A DNA stretch of 64,000 nt, taken from positions 1 through 64,000 of the forward strand of contig NZ_JAMKOJ010000004.1 of assembly GCF_023700755.1 (NCBI RefSeq), written 5' to 3'. A program made the translations under genes and the position numbers. This DNA is from Allorhizobium sonneratiae (GTDB taxonomy: Bacteria; Pseudomonadota; Alphaproteobacteria; Rhizobiales; Rhizobiaceae). The notes under the pieces were generated by a model that saw only the letters and a list, made by a program, of their open reading frames with translations, did no database searches and was not told the DNA's origin. Below are positions 25,368 to 33,409 of this stretch, in pieces (within the stretch, counting starts at the first letter, position 1; every line of letters begins with the position of its first letter).

Positions 25368-26066
25368 TCAGGCCGTCTCCCGTTCCGTCATCATCCGGTA
25401 GCCGACGCCCGGCTCCGTCTGCACGATGCGCGGCTGGGTGGGATCCCGCTCGATCTTCTGGCGCAACTGGCCGATAAACACCCGGAGATAATGCAGATCA
25501 TCGCCATGCGCCGGACCCCAGACGGTGGTCAGCAACATGCGATGGGTGACAACCCGCCCGGCATGGCGGGCAAGCAGCAGCAAAAGATCGTATTCCTTCG
25601 GCGTCAGATGCACGGTCTCGTCATCGCGCGTCACCAGACGGTGGATCGGATCGAGGATCAGACCGTCGAATTCCATCACCGCCGGAATGGCATCGCGGCG
25701 GCCGCGATGGCGCAGCGCCGTGCGGATGCGGGCGGTCAGCTCCCCGATACCGAAGGGTTTTTCGACATAATCGTCGGCGCCAAGATCAAGGGCGGCAATT
25801 TTCTCACTCTCGCGGTCGCGGGCCGAGAGGATGACGATCGGCAGATCGGACCAGGCCCGGAGACCGGCAATCACCTCTTTACCGTCCATGTCCGGCAGGC
25901 CAAGATCGAGAATGATCAGATCCGGCGCCTGCGTTGCCACCATTTTCAGTGCCTCAGCCCCGGTTGCGGCTTCAATGACCTCATAGCCTGCCGCCGCAAG
26001 CGAGGGTTTCAGAAAACGCTGGATCTGCGGCTCGTCGTCCACCACCAGAATGCGTGACTGGTTCAT
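25368..26066 (-). CDS. kdpE: KdpE response regulator (orphaned from kdpD)
   Basis: A 232-residue OmpR-type regulator. The receiver has acidic Asp10/Asp11, phospho-acceptor Asp54 (LIILDLGLPDMDG) and Lys103 (YVEKPFGIGEL). The DNA-binding domain shows LTPKEYDLLLLLARHAGRVVTHRMLL then VWGPAHGDDLHYLRVFIGQLRQKIE, diagnostic of KdpE. It activates kdpFABC under potassium limitation or osmotic stress. KdpD, its sensor, is encoded at 56123-58795 on the same strand, about 30 kb away, whereas the two genes normally touch or overlap. GAGGGCAG precedes ATG 26066. Confidence 0.9.
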   Translation of the reverse strand: MNQSRILVVDDEPQIQRFLKPSLAAAGYEVIEAATGAEALKMVATQAPDLIILDLGLPDMDGKEVIAGLRAWSDLPIVILSARDRESEKIAALDLGADDYVEKPFGIGELTARIRTALRHRGRRDAIPAVMEFDGLILDPIHRLVTRDDETVHLTPKEYDLLLLLARHAGRVVTHRMLLTTVWGPAHGDDLHYLRVFIGQLRQKIERDPTQPRIVQTEPGVGYRMMTERETA

Positions 26067-26169
26067 CTGCCCTCGACCTTCATCGAAGCATTCCTCTTCT
26101 ATACGCCTATCGGGATGGGTTTAGACCATAATGCGGCGGGAGTGAAATGGCGATCGATAACATTGTCGC

Positions 26170-27228
26170 TCAGTTCAAATCGGGGGTCAGCGATGCGGTG
26201 CTTCTGGCAAACCGCCCTCTGAGCCATGCCCGGACGGGCCGGTCATAGAAACGATCAGCGGCAAAGGCGAGAAGGATCGATATCGCCCAGGCAGCCACCA
26301 TAACCAGAACCGGGCTGTCGAGCTTCAGCAGTTTTACCAGGCCGACACAGAACATCATGACCGGTACATGGATGACATATAAGGGATAGGACAGGGTTCC
26401 GAGCAGGTTGCAGAGAGGCCGTATCGCCGGCCAGTCACAGCGCGCCGCCAGAAAGACGATGGCAGGCCAGACGCATATAATGATCAGCAGATCGGGGAGC
26501 GGCCCGGTTCCGGGCAAAAGCATGATGGCGGTGAGGCTGATGACGCATAAGACAGCATAGATTTTTCCGCCCTTCGGCTCGGGTTTGTACATCCACAGCA
26601 ACACGCCGGCAAAAAAACCGAAAGCAGCCCGTAACACGCCACCCGCATAGGTCGGCAGGATCGCCCCCATATCGGCTGTGCCGTAAAGTTCGGCCAGCAG
26701 ACATAAACCCGCTGCCGAGACAAGGATGATCGCCAGCAGGTGTCGCGGCCTCAATCGTGTCGCGGTGATGATCCAGACGCAATTCATCAGCATTTCAACT
26801 GACAGCGACCACAGGGGCGTGTTGGCTGGAAAGATCGTATCTGTCGGTGCGGGCGTGATCCACAGTTTCGGCAGCAACATCATGTTGAGGATCGTGCCTG
26901 CCGCGATATCGGGCAGGCTGTAGAGCGATTGCGGCTCCAGCAAGCGGCGCAGCAGAAAATAGCCGGTGCCTAGCGCAAGCCCGAACAGGGCAAGCGGCAT
27001 GATCCGGATCAGCCGCAGCCGCAGGATCGCTTCCGAACTCTCCCGTTGCAAGCGCTCGCGATAGGCATGGGCCAACACGAAACCGCTGAGCACGAAGAAA
27101 AAATCGACCGCCAGATAGCCATGCACCACCAGCGTGACGCCAAGAATGGTGGAATGAAACGCCATCACCCCCAAGGCCGCGACGCCCCTCAACCCGTCCA
27201 TGAGCTCATATCTATGACCTGAATGCAT
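26170..27228 (-). CDS. Acyltransferase 3 family membrane protein (OafA/ExoZ-like)
   Basis: A 352-residue multi-pass membrane acyltransferase. The N-terminus reads RYELMDGLRGVAALGVMAFHS, the usual acyltransferase-3 opening with an Arg and a later catalytic-type His. About ten hydrophobic segments follow, including VDFFFVLSGFVLAHAYRERL. Such enzymes O-acetylate or succinylate lipopolysaccharide, exopolysaccharide or peptidoglycan. There is no polysaccharide cluster nearby, so the acceptor is unknown. It stands alone between kdpE and an AT-rich gap. Confidence 0.8.
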   Translation of the reverse strand: MHSGHRYELMDGLRGVAALGVMAFHSTILGVTLVVHGYLAVDFFFVLSGFVLAHAYRERLQRESSEAILRLRLIRIMPLALFGLALGTGYFLLRRLLEPQSLYSLPDIAAGTILNMMLLPKLWITPAPTDTIFPANTPLWSLSVEMLMNCVWIITATRLRPRHLLAIILVSAAGLCLLAELYGTADMGAILPTYAGGVLRAAFGFFAGVLLWMYKPEPKGGKIYAVLCVISLTAIMLLPGTGPLPDLLIIICVWPAIVFLAARCDWPAIRPLCNLLGTLSYPLYVIHVPVMMFCVGLVKLLKLDSPVLVMVAAWAISILLAFAADRFYDRPVRAWLRGRFARSTASLTPDLN

Positions 27229-27747
27229 CGCCCCACCCCACCCCTTGCGGCAGCATCACTGGCTGCAATCGCCACAACCGGCGCACCCCGACATTGTTTG
27301 CGGGACGGTAAAAATGCGTTTCCCGCACCAAAACCTATACTTCACCCATGCATGAACAGGAGAATACATATTGAATAACTGTAAATCCCATCATTTTACA
27401 TTAAGCCTGACGACACTCTATTCCACAATTACCGTAACAAAAAATATTTATCGTTATACTATTGTAGTTATAACGTAAAACTAAAGATTGCACGAAATGT
27501 AATATTCGGGTGTGATATTTCATTATCCAGCACCAGCAGCACGAAGTCAGTGGAACCTGACAGGCAAAAGACGGTTAGAAAGAGCTGAGATCAGACGATT
27601 GTGTCTTGTGTCGCAAGAGCGGAAAAAACAGCAATCGACAGACACCCGGAGAGGCGAGAATCTTTTGTTTGAATGCATGTTCTCACGGACAAACATTTCA
27701 TTCATTTGCTTCGAAAATGCTCTCAAAGCAACAAAGAGAGAGACACT
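27229..27747. promoter_or_regulatory. AT-rich intergenic region with a dyad
   Basis: A 519-base gap, strikingly AT-rich from about 27310 to 27540 compared with the rest of the window. No ORF with a ribosome site was found before 27748. CGTTATA (27452-27458) and TATAACG (27469-27475) form a dyad with a 10-base centre, a candidate operator. It must include promoters for the divergent acyltransferase (leftward) and small iron-permease-like gene (rightward). Confidence 0.4.
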
Positions 27748-28140
27748 ATGGGCGGCAAAGGTAAATCCGGCATCTTCAGCACATTTGCAACCGCAGTCGC
27801 AACCGCCTCCGGCCAACCGGCAACCTTTGTACTTGCCGTCGGCCTTGTCGTGGTCTGGGCGGTGTCGGGACCGTTTTTCGGCTATTCCGAAACCTGGCAA
27901 CTGGTGATCAACACCGGCACAACCATCATTACCTTTCTGATGGTGTTTGTCGTTCAAAATTCCCAGAACCGGGACGGGCGCGCCGTACAGGCAAAGCTGG
28001 ATGAGTTGATCCTTGCATCCCATGCGCGCAATGAATTTGTCGGCATCGAGAAAATGGATGAACACCGACTGCGGCAGATGAGCGACATGTTACGGCAGAA
28101 GGCCGACAGCATGGCCAGCAGAGAGGAAGACGAAGCTTGA
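27748..28140 (+). CDS. Low-affinity iron permease-like small membrane protein
   Basis: A 130-residue protein with two transmembrane segments (ATFVLAVGLVVVWAVSG and TWQLVINTGTTIITFLMVFVV) followed by the conserved QNSQNRDGRAVQAKLDELI and a charged C-terminus. This is the pattern of the low-affinity iron permease family, whose transport role in bacteria is poorly established. ATG 27748 follows AAAGAGAGAGACACT; an upstream frame from 27673 has no such site. It converges on the CLC gene with 58 bases between. Confidence 0.75.
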   Translation: MGGKGKSGIFSTFATAVATASGQPATFVLAVGLVVVWAVSGPFFGYSETWQLVINTGTTIITFLMVFVVQNSQNRDGRAVQAKLDELILASHARNEFVGIEKMDEHRLRQMSDMLRQKADSMASREEDEA

Positions 28141-28198
28141 CGGCCTGCTGCAAGCATCCTTCAAAATTTGGTCCCGTTTTGCAGGAGCAAAACACCGC

Positions 28199-29992
28199 TC
28201 AGGTATAGGGATTGCCTTCATTCTGGCGCCGATCCAGTTCTTCATTATAGCGGCGCAGGGCATGATGTTCCGTCAACTGACCGATAACAATGCGGTCATT
28301 GCGGTTGTCGATCACCGCCAGCGCATCGGCTTCGGCGGCGGAAAAGGCCTTCATCGCCTCGCGGACATTCATGTCCGGCAGCAGCACGCGGTCGGCGAAA
28401 TGGATGAGATTTTCGGCAATGGTGGTCTCCGGCAGCTCACGATGCAGCTCCGGCACGAGAATGATGCCGACATAGCGCCCATCCTCATCCACGACGATGA
28501 CCCGCTGTGCCGCCCCCAGCGGGAAATCCCGCCGTAACACATGGAGTTCCGTGCCACGTAGCACCTTGCGCACATCCTTGCGCATCATGCGCCCGACGCT
28601 CAGGTCACGGATCCAGCCGATATCGGCAGCGCTGCGGATCGCTTCCCCCCGCAGATGGAAGCGCCAGGTGGTGAAGGAATAGCCGAACAGCCGCCGTACG
28701 GTCATGGAGGAGACGACGGCTGCGGCAAGAACCGCAATCGTCAGCGGCAGACTGCCGGTGGTTTCCAGCGCCAGAAACGCCATGGTCAGCGGCGCGCCCA
28801 GAACCGCTGTCGCCATGGCGCACATGCCGATAATGGCAACGACAAGTCCCGGAATGGCAAGACCGAAGGCCAGCATCCAGCCCAGCGCCACCAGCTTGCC
28901 GAGCATGGCGCCGAGGAAAAGCGAGGCAAAGAACAGACCGCCGCGAAAGCCGGAGCCGATGGAGATGGCCGAGGACAGCACCTTCAGGCAGATCAGCACC
29001 ACCAGAAACGGCGCGGTATAATAGGCATCAAACCCGACATGCAGGGCCGAATGGCCGGAAGAGAGCACCGCAGGCGTGATCAGCGCCAGCGTGCCGACAC
29101 AAAGACCGCCCACGGTTGGCCGCATCCAGACCGGCAGCCTGCTTTTGCCGAACAGATATTCAACCACGGTCACTGTGCGCATCATGGCAATGGCGACCAG
29201 CGCGCTCAACAGCGCCATGACAAAGACCAGAACATAATCGGAGACCGCCAGATTGCCGGCAAAACCGACCTGAAAGGACGGTTGCGACACCAGAAGCCGC
29301 ATGGTGCCAACGGCCAGGATCGATGCAACCACGACCGGTGCAAGGCTGGCGATGGAATAGGTGGCAATGATCAGCTCATAGGCATAAAAAGCCCCTGTCA
29401 AGGGGGCGTTGAAGGCGGCAGCAATCGCCGCTGCCGCACCGCAGCCGACGAGAACGCGCAGATCGTTGCGCCGGACATGAAAGAGCTGGCCGATGCGGGA
29501 GGCAAGGGCAGAACCGATCTGGGTATAACCGGCCTCCATGCCGATGGAGGCACCGAACCCGTTCGACACCATGGTCTGCAACACCAGAAACAGGCTTCCC
29601 GGCAACGGAATGCGGCCGCCATAAAGCGCGTTGGCTTCCACCGGGTCGATGATCGAAACCCTCTGCCGTCGCGTGGACAACCAGCCAATCAGGCCCATCA
29701 AAATGCCGCCGATGGCCGGAACGAAAGCGGCGCGCAGCGGATCGATATGGGCCGCTCCGCTGACTTCATAGCCTTCAATGGCAAACAGATGGTGATGCAT
29801 CCATTCAGCAATTGCAACCATCAGGGCGACGCAGACCGCCGCAACGATGCCGGCACCACCACCCAGCAAGACAAGGCCAGCCTCGTCGGCGCGAACCAGA
29901 GCCCGCAAGGCAGGCGGAATGCGCAAAAATCTCCGCCATGAGGAGGAACTATGCGCTCCCGGCGGATCGATTGCGGCCATTCCCTCCTCCAT
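28199..29992 (-). CDS. CLC-type chloride channel/transporter with C-terminal CBS domains
   Basis: A 597-residue membrane protein of the ClC family. The permeation regions are visible: SIGMEAGYTQIGSALASRIGQ, where other CLCs have GREGP (the gating Glu is kept), and GSGFRGGLFFASLFLGAMLGKL in place of the later GxFxP loop. Two CBS motifs follow from about residue 465 (LSVGRMMRKDVRKVL and NVREAMKAFSAAEADALAVID). ATG 29992 or ATG 29980 may be the start. It begins 14 bases after the aminotransferase-like gene and may be transcribed with it. Role: chloride/proton exchange or conductance. Confidence 0.85.
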   Translation of the reverse strand: MEEGMAAIDPPGAHSSSSWRRFLRIPPALRALVRADEAGLVLLGGGAGIVAAVCVALMVAIAEWMHHHLFAIEGYEVSGAAHIDPLRAAFVPAIGGILMGLIGWLSTRRQRVSIIDPVEANALYGGRIPLPGSLFLVLQTMVSNGFGASIGMEAGYTQIGSALASRIGQLFHVRRNDLRVLVGCGAAAAIAAAFNAPLTGAFYAYELIIATYSIASLAPVVVASILAVGTMRLLVSQPSFQVGFAGNLAVSDYVLVFVMALLSALVAIAMMRTVTVVEYLFGKSRLPVWMRPTVGGLCVGTLALITPAVLSSGHSALHVGFDAYYTAPFLVVLICLKVLSSAISIGSGFRGGLFFASLFLGAMLGKLVALGWMLAFGLAIPGLVVAIIGMCAMATAVLGAPLTMAFLALETTGSLPLTIAVLAAAVVSSMTVRRLFGYSFTTWRFHLRGEAIRSAADIGWIRDLSVGRMMRKDVRKVLRGTELHVLRRDFPLGAAQRVIVVDEDGRYVGIILVPELHRELPETTIAENLIHFADRVLLPDMNVREAMKAFSAAEADALAVIDNRNDRIVIGQLTEHHALRRYNEELDRRQNEGNPYT

Positions 29993-30006
29993 TCCCTCAA
30001 AAATCG

Positions 30007-30927
30007 TCAGCCACGAAGATAAGCGTCGTAAAGGGCCGCGATACGCTGCGTCACCGCTCCGGGCTGGCCGGCGCCAACGATGCGACCATCGATGCGTGTC
30101 ACCGGCGTAATGCCTCCCAGCGTGCCGGTGACGAACGCTTCCGACGCACTATAGACCTCCGCCAGAGTAAAATCCTTCTCCCGCACCACATAACCCGCAT
30201 CCTGATAAAGCTTGATTACTTTTTTGCGGGTAATGCCATTGAAATTGTAACGCCCGGTCGAAGTCCACAGCTCCTCCCCACGAATGATGAAGAAATTGGT
30301 GGAGTTACAGCTGGCAACGAAGCCGTGCGGATCGAGCATCAAGGCTTCATCGGCCCCGCAATTGATCGCCTGAATGAGCGCATGGATGAAATTCAGCCGG
30401 CTGTGGGAATTGAGCCTGAGATCGAACACATCCGGCGTGCTGCAGCGGATGGTCGAGGTCATCAGCGACAGGCCCCTGGATTTCGACTCCGGCTTCGGGA
30501 TCTTGAATTCGGCAACAATGACGATGGTTGGCTTTCCCATGGCAAAACGGGGGTCCTGGTTCGGCGTCTTTTTCTTGCCGCGTGTCACCATCAGGCGGGC
30601 ATGGGCGCCATCGGTCATGTCGTTCTTGCGAAAGGTCTGCCACAGGGCCTCGGTCAGCTCGTCCCGGCTCATGCCGATATCGAGTTCTATGGAGTTTGCC
30701 CCTTCATACAGACGGTCGAGATGCTCATCGAGCGCGATGATTTTGCCATTGACCAGACGCACCCCTTCCCACACGCCGTCACCCAGCACGAAACCGGCAT
30801 CGAAGACGGAGACCTTGGCCTCGTCACGCTTGAAAAAGTCACCGTTCAGATAGATCAGCACATCGTCATTGCGGTGATCGGCCACATAGCCTTGAGAGCT
30901 TGTGTTGCTGGCAGCGGCAATATTCAT
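30007..30927 (-). CDS. Class IV aminotransferase-like protein lacking the PLP lysine
   Basis: A 306-residue protein of the D-amino acid/branched-chain aminotransferase fold. The N-terminal part reads VLIYLNGDFFKRDEAKVSVFDAGFVLGDGVWEGVRL, and TGTLGGITPVTRIDGR near the end is typical. At the place where D-amino acid transaminases have K-S-L-N (the Schiff-base Lys), this protein has Asn173 (LNSHSRLNFIHALIQA). Where they have the conserved EGSSSN Glu it has Ser206 (VASCNSTNFF). It may therefore not use PLP in the usual way. It follows an amino-acid ABC ATPase by 33 bases in the same operon. Database naming as an aminotransferase should be treated with care. Confidence 0.8.
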   Translation of the reverse strand: MNIAAASNTSSQGYVADHRNDDVLIYLNGDFFKRDEAKVSVFDAGFVLGDGVWEGVRLVNGKIIALDEHLDRLYEGANSIELDIGMSRDELTEALWQTFRKNDMTDGAHARLMVTRGKKKTPNQDPRFAMGKPTIVIVAEFKIPKPESKSRGLSLMTSTIRCSTPDVFDLRLNSHSRLNFIHALIQAINCGADEALMLDPHGFVASCNSTNFFIIRGEELWTSTGRYNFNGITRKKVIKLYQDAGYVVREKDFTLAEVYSASEAFVTGTLGGITPVTRIDGRIVGAGQPGAVTQRIAALYDAYLRG

Positions 30928-30960
30928 ATCTCTGGTCCTTGCAATGGGAGTTGTGCCAAT

Positions 30961-31737
30961 TCAGAAGGCAAATTCGGTAAAGCGTTGCAGGAAAGCGCGG
31001 GTGCGCTCCTGTTTGGGGGTCTTCAGCACCTCATCCGGCGTGCCAACCTCATGAAACACGCCATCGGCCAGGAAAATGACCTTGGTGGCGAAGTGATAGG
31101 CAAAGCCCAGCTCATGGGTGACGAGCAGCATGGTGCGGCCCTCATCGGCCAGTTGACGGATGACGCGCAGCACCTCGCCCACCAGTTCCGGATCAAGCGA
31201 GGAGGTCGGCTCGTCGAAAAGCAGAATTTCCGGTTCCATGGCAAGCGCACGCGCAATCGCCACCCGCTGTTGCTGCCCGCCGGACAGTTTGCCGGGATAG
31301 GCATCCAGCCTGGTGGCAAGACCGACCTTTTCCAGCTCCCGTGTCGCACGCTCACGGGCGGCGGCGCGCTTCATGCCCTTGACGCTGAGCAGCCCTTCCA
31401 TGGCGTTTTCCAATACGGTCATATGCGGGAACAGGTTGAACTGCTGGAACACCATGCCGACCCGCTCGCGCACCACGCACAGCTCGCTCTCGCGGTAGCG
31501 CCGCATGCCGTCCCTGCCCTGCGCCGCGCCGATCTCTTTTCCATCGAGCGCAATCGTGCCGGAGGTCGGGATTTCCATAAAGTTCAGGCAACGCAGAAAG
31601 GTGCTCTTGCCCGAGCCGCTGCCGCCGATGATGGCGATACGCTCTCCCGCTTCCACGGAAAAATCGATACCCTTCAGAACGGGCATGTCGCCGAAATTTT
31701 TGTGCAGATCACTGACGCGCAAAATGGGCTCGCTCAT
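30961..31737 (-). CDS. Polar amino acid ABC transporter ATPase (GlnQ/HisP-like)
   Basis: A 258-residue ATPase with Walker A GGSGSGKST, Q-loop VFQQFNLFPHMTVLENAM, signature LSGGQQQRVAIARALAMEPE, Walker B LLFDEPTSSLDPE and switch His in VTHELGFAYHFA. This set is that of polar amino-acid importers. ATG 31737 follows AAGGAGAAGAGCATC; the longer frame from 31833 would start inside the repeat element. It is cut off from its permease genes by the 168-base fold-back element at 31767-31934. Confidence 0.85.
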   Translation of the reverse strand: MSEPILRVSDLHKNFGDMPVLKGIDFSVEAGERIAIIGGSGSGKSTFLRCLNFMEIPTSGTIALDGKEIGAAQGRDGMRRYRESELCVVRERVGMVFQQFNLFPHMTVLENAMEGLLSVKGMKRAAARERATRELEKVGLATRLDAYPGKLSGGQQQRVAIARALAMEPEILLFDEPTSSLDPELVGEVLRVIRQLADEGRTMLLVTHELGFAYHFATKVIFLADGVFHEVGTPDEVLKTPKQERTRAFLQRFTEFAF

Positions 31738-31766
31738 GATGCTCTTCTCCTTGAGAGGCTTTGGCT

Positions 31767-31934
31767 CTAGCAGGCTGCTGAAAAAGGCGAGCCGGGCTGA
31801 AACTGGTCTGTTTCGGTGATTGAAAAGCGCCAAAAAAGCGTTGCATATGGCCTATATGCGCCGTTTTTTGACACTTTCATTCCCCAAAACATCCTCATTT
31901 TCAGCTCCACCTGACTTTTTCAACAGCCTGCTAG
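31767..31934. mobile_element. 168-base fold-back MITE-like element inside an ABC operon
   Basis: The two ends are CTAGCAGGCTGCTGAAAAA (31767-31785) and its near-perfect complement TTTTTCAACAGCCTGCTAG (31916-31934), one mismatch in 19. Compared end to end, the left and right 84-base halves are inverted copies: about 50 of 84 positions pair without gaps, with strong blocks at the tips and at CAAAAAA/TTTTTTG (31831-31837 and 31864-31870), centred on GGCC. CTAG at both ends may be a 4-base target duplication. The right CTAG contains the TAG stop of the permease gene. No ORF lies inside. It is best read as a non-autonomous transposable element. Confidence 0.8.
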
Positions 31935-32596
31935 GCCTTTGCGGCCATGCGCCGCTCGAGGCGGGCAGAAAGCCATGTGCCGGGATAGATGAGGACGAAA
32001 TAGATGAAGGCCACCGTCGTCAGAATTTCCAGCGGACGATAATAGGTCGAACTCAGTAGCCGGCCCTGATACATCAGCTCATGCACCGACAGCACCGATG
32101 CGAGCGACGACATTTTCGCCACTTCGATGGCCCGGTTGGTGAAGGCGGGCAGCATCCGCCGAAAAACCTGCGGCAGAATGATCCGCTGCAGGATTTTGGC
32201 CCGTCCCATACCCAGCGCCCGCGCCCCTTCCCACTGGCCCGGCGCAATCGACTGAATGCCGCCACGGAAGATTTCCGCCCCATAGGCGGAGGTATTGAGC
32301 GAAAGACCGAGCAGAGCCGCGGCAAAGGGCGTCAGCTGCACATTGATGACGATCGGGAAGGCGTAAAAGAACCAGATCAACTGGATCAGCACCGGTGTAT
32401 CGCGAAACAGCTCTATATAGGTGAGGCTCGCCATCCTGAGCCAGGCCGGGCGCGACAGCCGCGCCAGCGCCAGAAGCAGCCCGACAGACAGGCCGATCAC
32501 AATGCTGGGAACCCAAAGCTCCACCGTGACCAGCAGCCCGCGCAACAGCACCGGCAGACTGCGCAGCACCAGAGAAAAATCGAAATGATAATCCAT
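31931..32596 (-). CDS. Polar amino acid ABC permease (second subunit)
   Basis: A 221-residue membrane protein with about five hydrophobic segments. Family marks are SIVIGLSVGLLLALARLS, FRDTPVLIQLIWFFYAFPIV and the coupling loop FRGGIQSIAPGQWEGARALGM, followed by LPQVFRRMLPAFTNRAIEVAKMSSLASVL. ATG 32596 follows GAGGAG; GTG 32602 is also in frame. It starts 11 bases after the upstream permease gene. Its TAG stop is shared with the CTAG end of the inserted repeat, so the insertion has not shortened the protein unless the ancestral stop lay further on. Confidence 0.85.
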   Translation of the reverse strand: MDYHFDFSLVLRSLPVLLRGLLVTVELWVPSIVIGLSVGLLLALARLSRPAWLRMASLTYIELFRDTPVLIQLIWFFYAFPIVINVQLTPFAAALLGLSLNTSAYGAEIFRGGIQSIAPGQWEGARALGMGRAKILQRIILPQVFRRMLPAFTNRAIEVAKMSSLASVLSVHELMYQGRLLSSTYYRPLEILTTVAFIYFVLIYPGTWLSARLERRMAAKA

Positions 32597-32607
32597 GATC
32601 ACGCTCC

Positions 32608-33273
32608 TCAGCGATAGGCCGTCAGGCGCGCTTCGGCGATACGGGCAAGCGTACTGGCCGTCACAAGCAGGATGAGATACATCAGGGCAATGGTCGTATA
32701 GACCTCAAGCGGACGGAAGGTTTCGCTGTTGACCATCATGGCCTGATAAAGAAGATCGGCATAGGCCAGCGTCGAGGCGAGCGCGGTGGTCTTGATCAGC
32801 TCGAAGGACCGCTCGACAAAGGGCGCAAACATGCGTGTCATCGCCTGCGGCAGAATGATCCGGCGCATCAGGGCAAAAGGCCGCATTCCAAGCGCCTTTG
32901 CCCCTTCCCACTGGCCTTTTTCGATGGAAACGATGCCGCCGCGAAACACTTCCGCGTAAAAGGCGCCCGACTGGGTGGACAGGGCCAGCACCGCCGCGAC
33001 AAACGGATCGAGGCTGATATTGGCCAGCACCGGCAGCGCATAATAGAACCAGAAGAAGTGGATGATCGGCGGCGTGTTGCGATAGAATTCGATGAAAACG
33101 GTTGCCGGCGCCGAGAAAACTCTTTTCGGCGAAAGCTTCAGAAAGGCCAGCAGCAAGCCGACGATTACCCCGAAAACAATCGATATCCCGGCGATTTTGA
33201 TCGTATTGACAAGTCCGGTCAGCAACAGGTCCGAGCGGGCCCAGACCCCGGAAAAATCCCAGTGATAACGCAT
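32608..33273 (-). CDS. Polar amino acid ABC permease (first subunit)
   Basis: A 221-residue inner-membrane protein of the HisMQ class. Landmarks: NTIKIAGISIVFGVIVGLLLAFLKLS, EFYRNTPPIIHFFWFYYALPVL, the coupling loop FRGGIVSIEKGQWEGAKALGM and ILPQAMTRMFAPFVERSFELIKTTALASTL. It forms the translocation pore with the paralogue encoded just downstream. ATG 33273 follows CAAGGAACTCCGTTTC. A stem-loop (33373-33395) separates it from the binding-protein gene. Confidence 0.85.
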   Translation of the reverse strand: MRYHWDFSGVWARSDLLLTGLVNTIKIAGISIVFGVIVGLLLAFLKLSPKRVFSAPATVFIEFYRNTPPIIHFFWFYYALPVLANISLDPFVAAVLALSTQSGAFYAEVFRGGIVSIEKGQWEGAKALGMRPFALMRRIILPQAMTRMFAPFVERSFELIKTTALASTLAYADLLYQAMMVNSETFRPLEVYTTIALMYLILLVTASTLARIAEARLTAYR

Positions 33274-33372
33274 GAAACGGAGTTCCTTGGAATGAGCGCC
33301 CTCATCTCATAAGGCGACATCAGCGCCTCGGTGACGTAGAGATAGATGATGGACGGCAAAGCAGAGGCCGAA

Positions 33373-33395
33373 AGAGAGGAAGAACTTTCCTCTCT
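33373..33395. terminator. Stem-loop after the amino-acid binding-protein gene
   Basis: AGAGAGGAA (33373-33381) pairs perfectly with TTCCTCTCT (33387-33395) around a 5-base loop. On the minus strand it lies 15 bases after the binding-protein stop and 100 bases before the permease start. Likely an attenuator or a message-stabilising hairpin. The rest of 33274-33409 shows no gene. Confidence 0.6.
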
Positions 33396-33409
33396 TAGCT
33401 TAAACAGAC

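Noticed and set aside
25368-26066. kdpE as a generic OmpR regulator unrelated to kdp
   Set aside because: The DNA-binding domain carries the KdpE-specific WGPAHGDDLHYLRVFIGQLRQKIE pattern, stretching beyond generic OmpR similarity.
29812-31770. A 652-codon plus-strand open frame over the aminotransferase and ATPase genes
   Set aside because: Antisense to well supported genes on the minus strand; composition is typical of a shadow.
31931-32602. Permease truncated by the inserted element
   Set aside because: The length of about 221 residues is normal for the family and ends with the expected basic tail, so the stop is probably the original one within the CTAG target.
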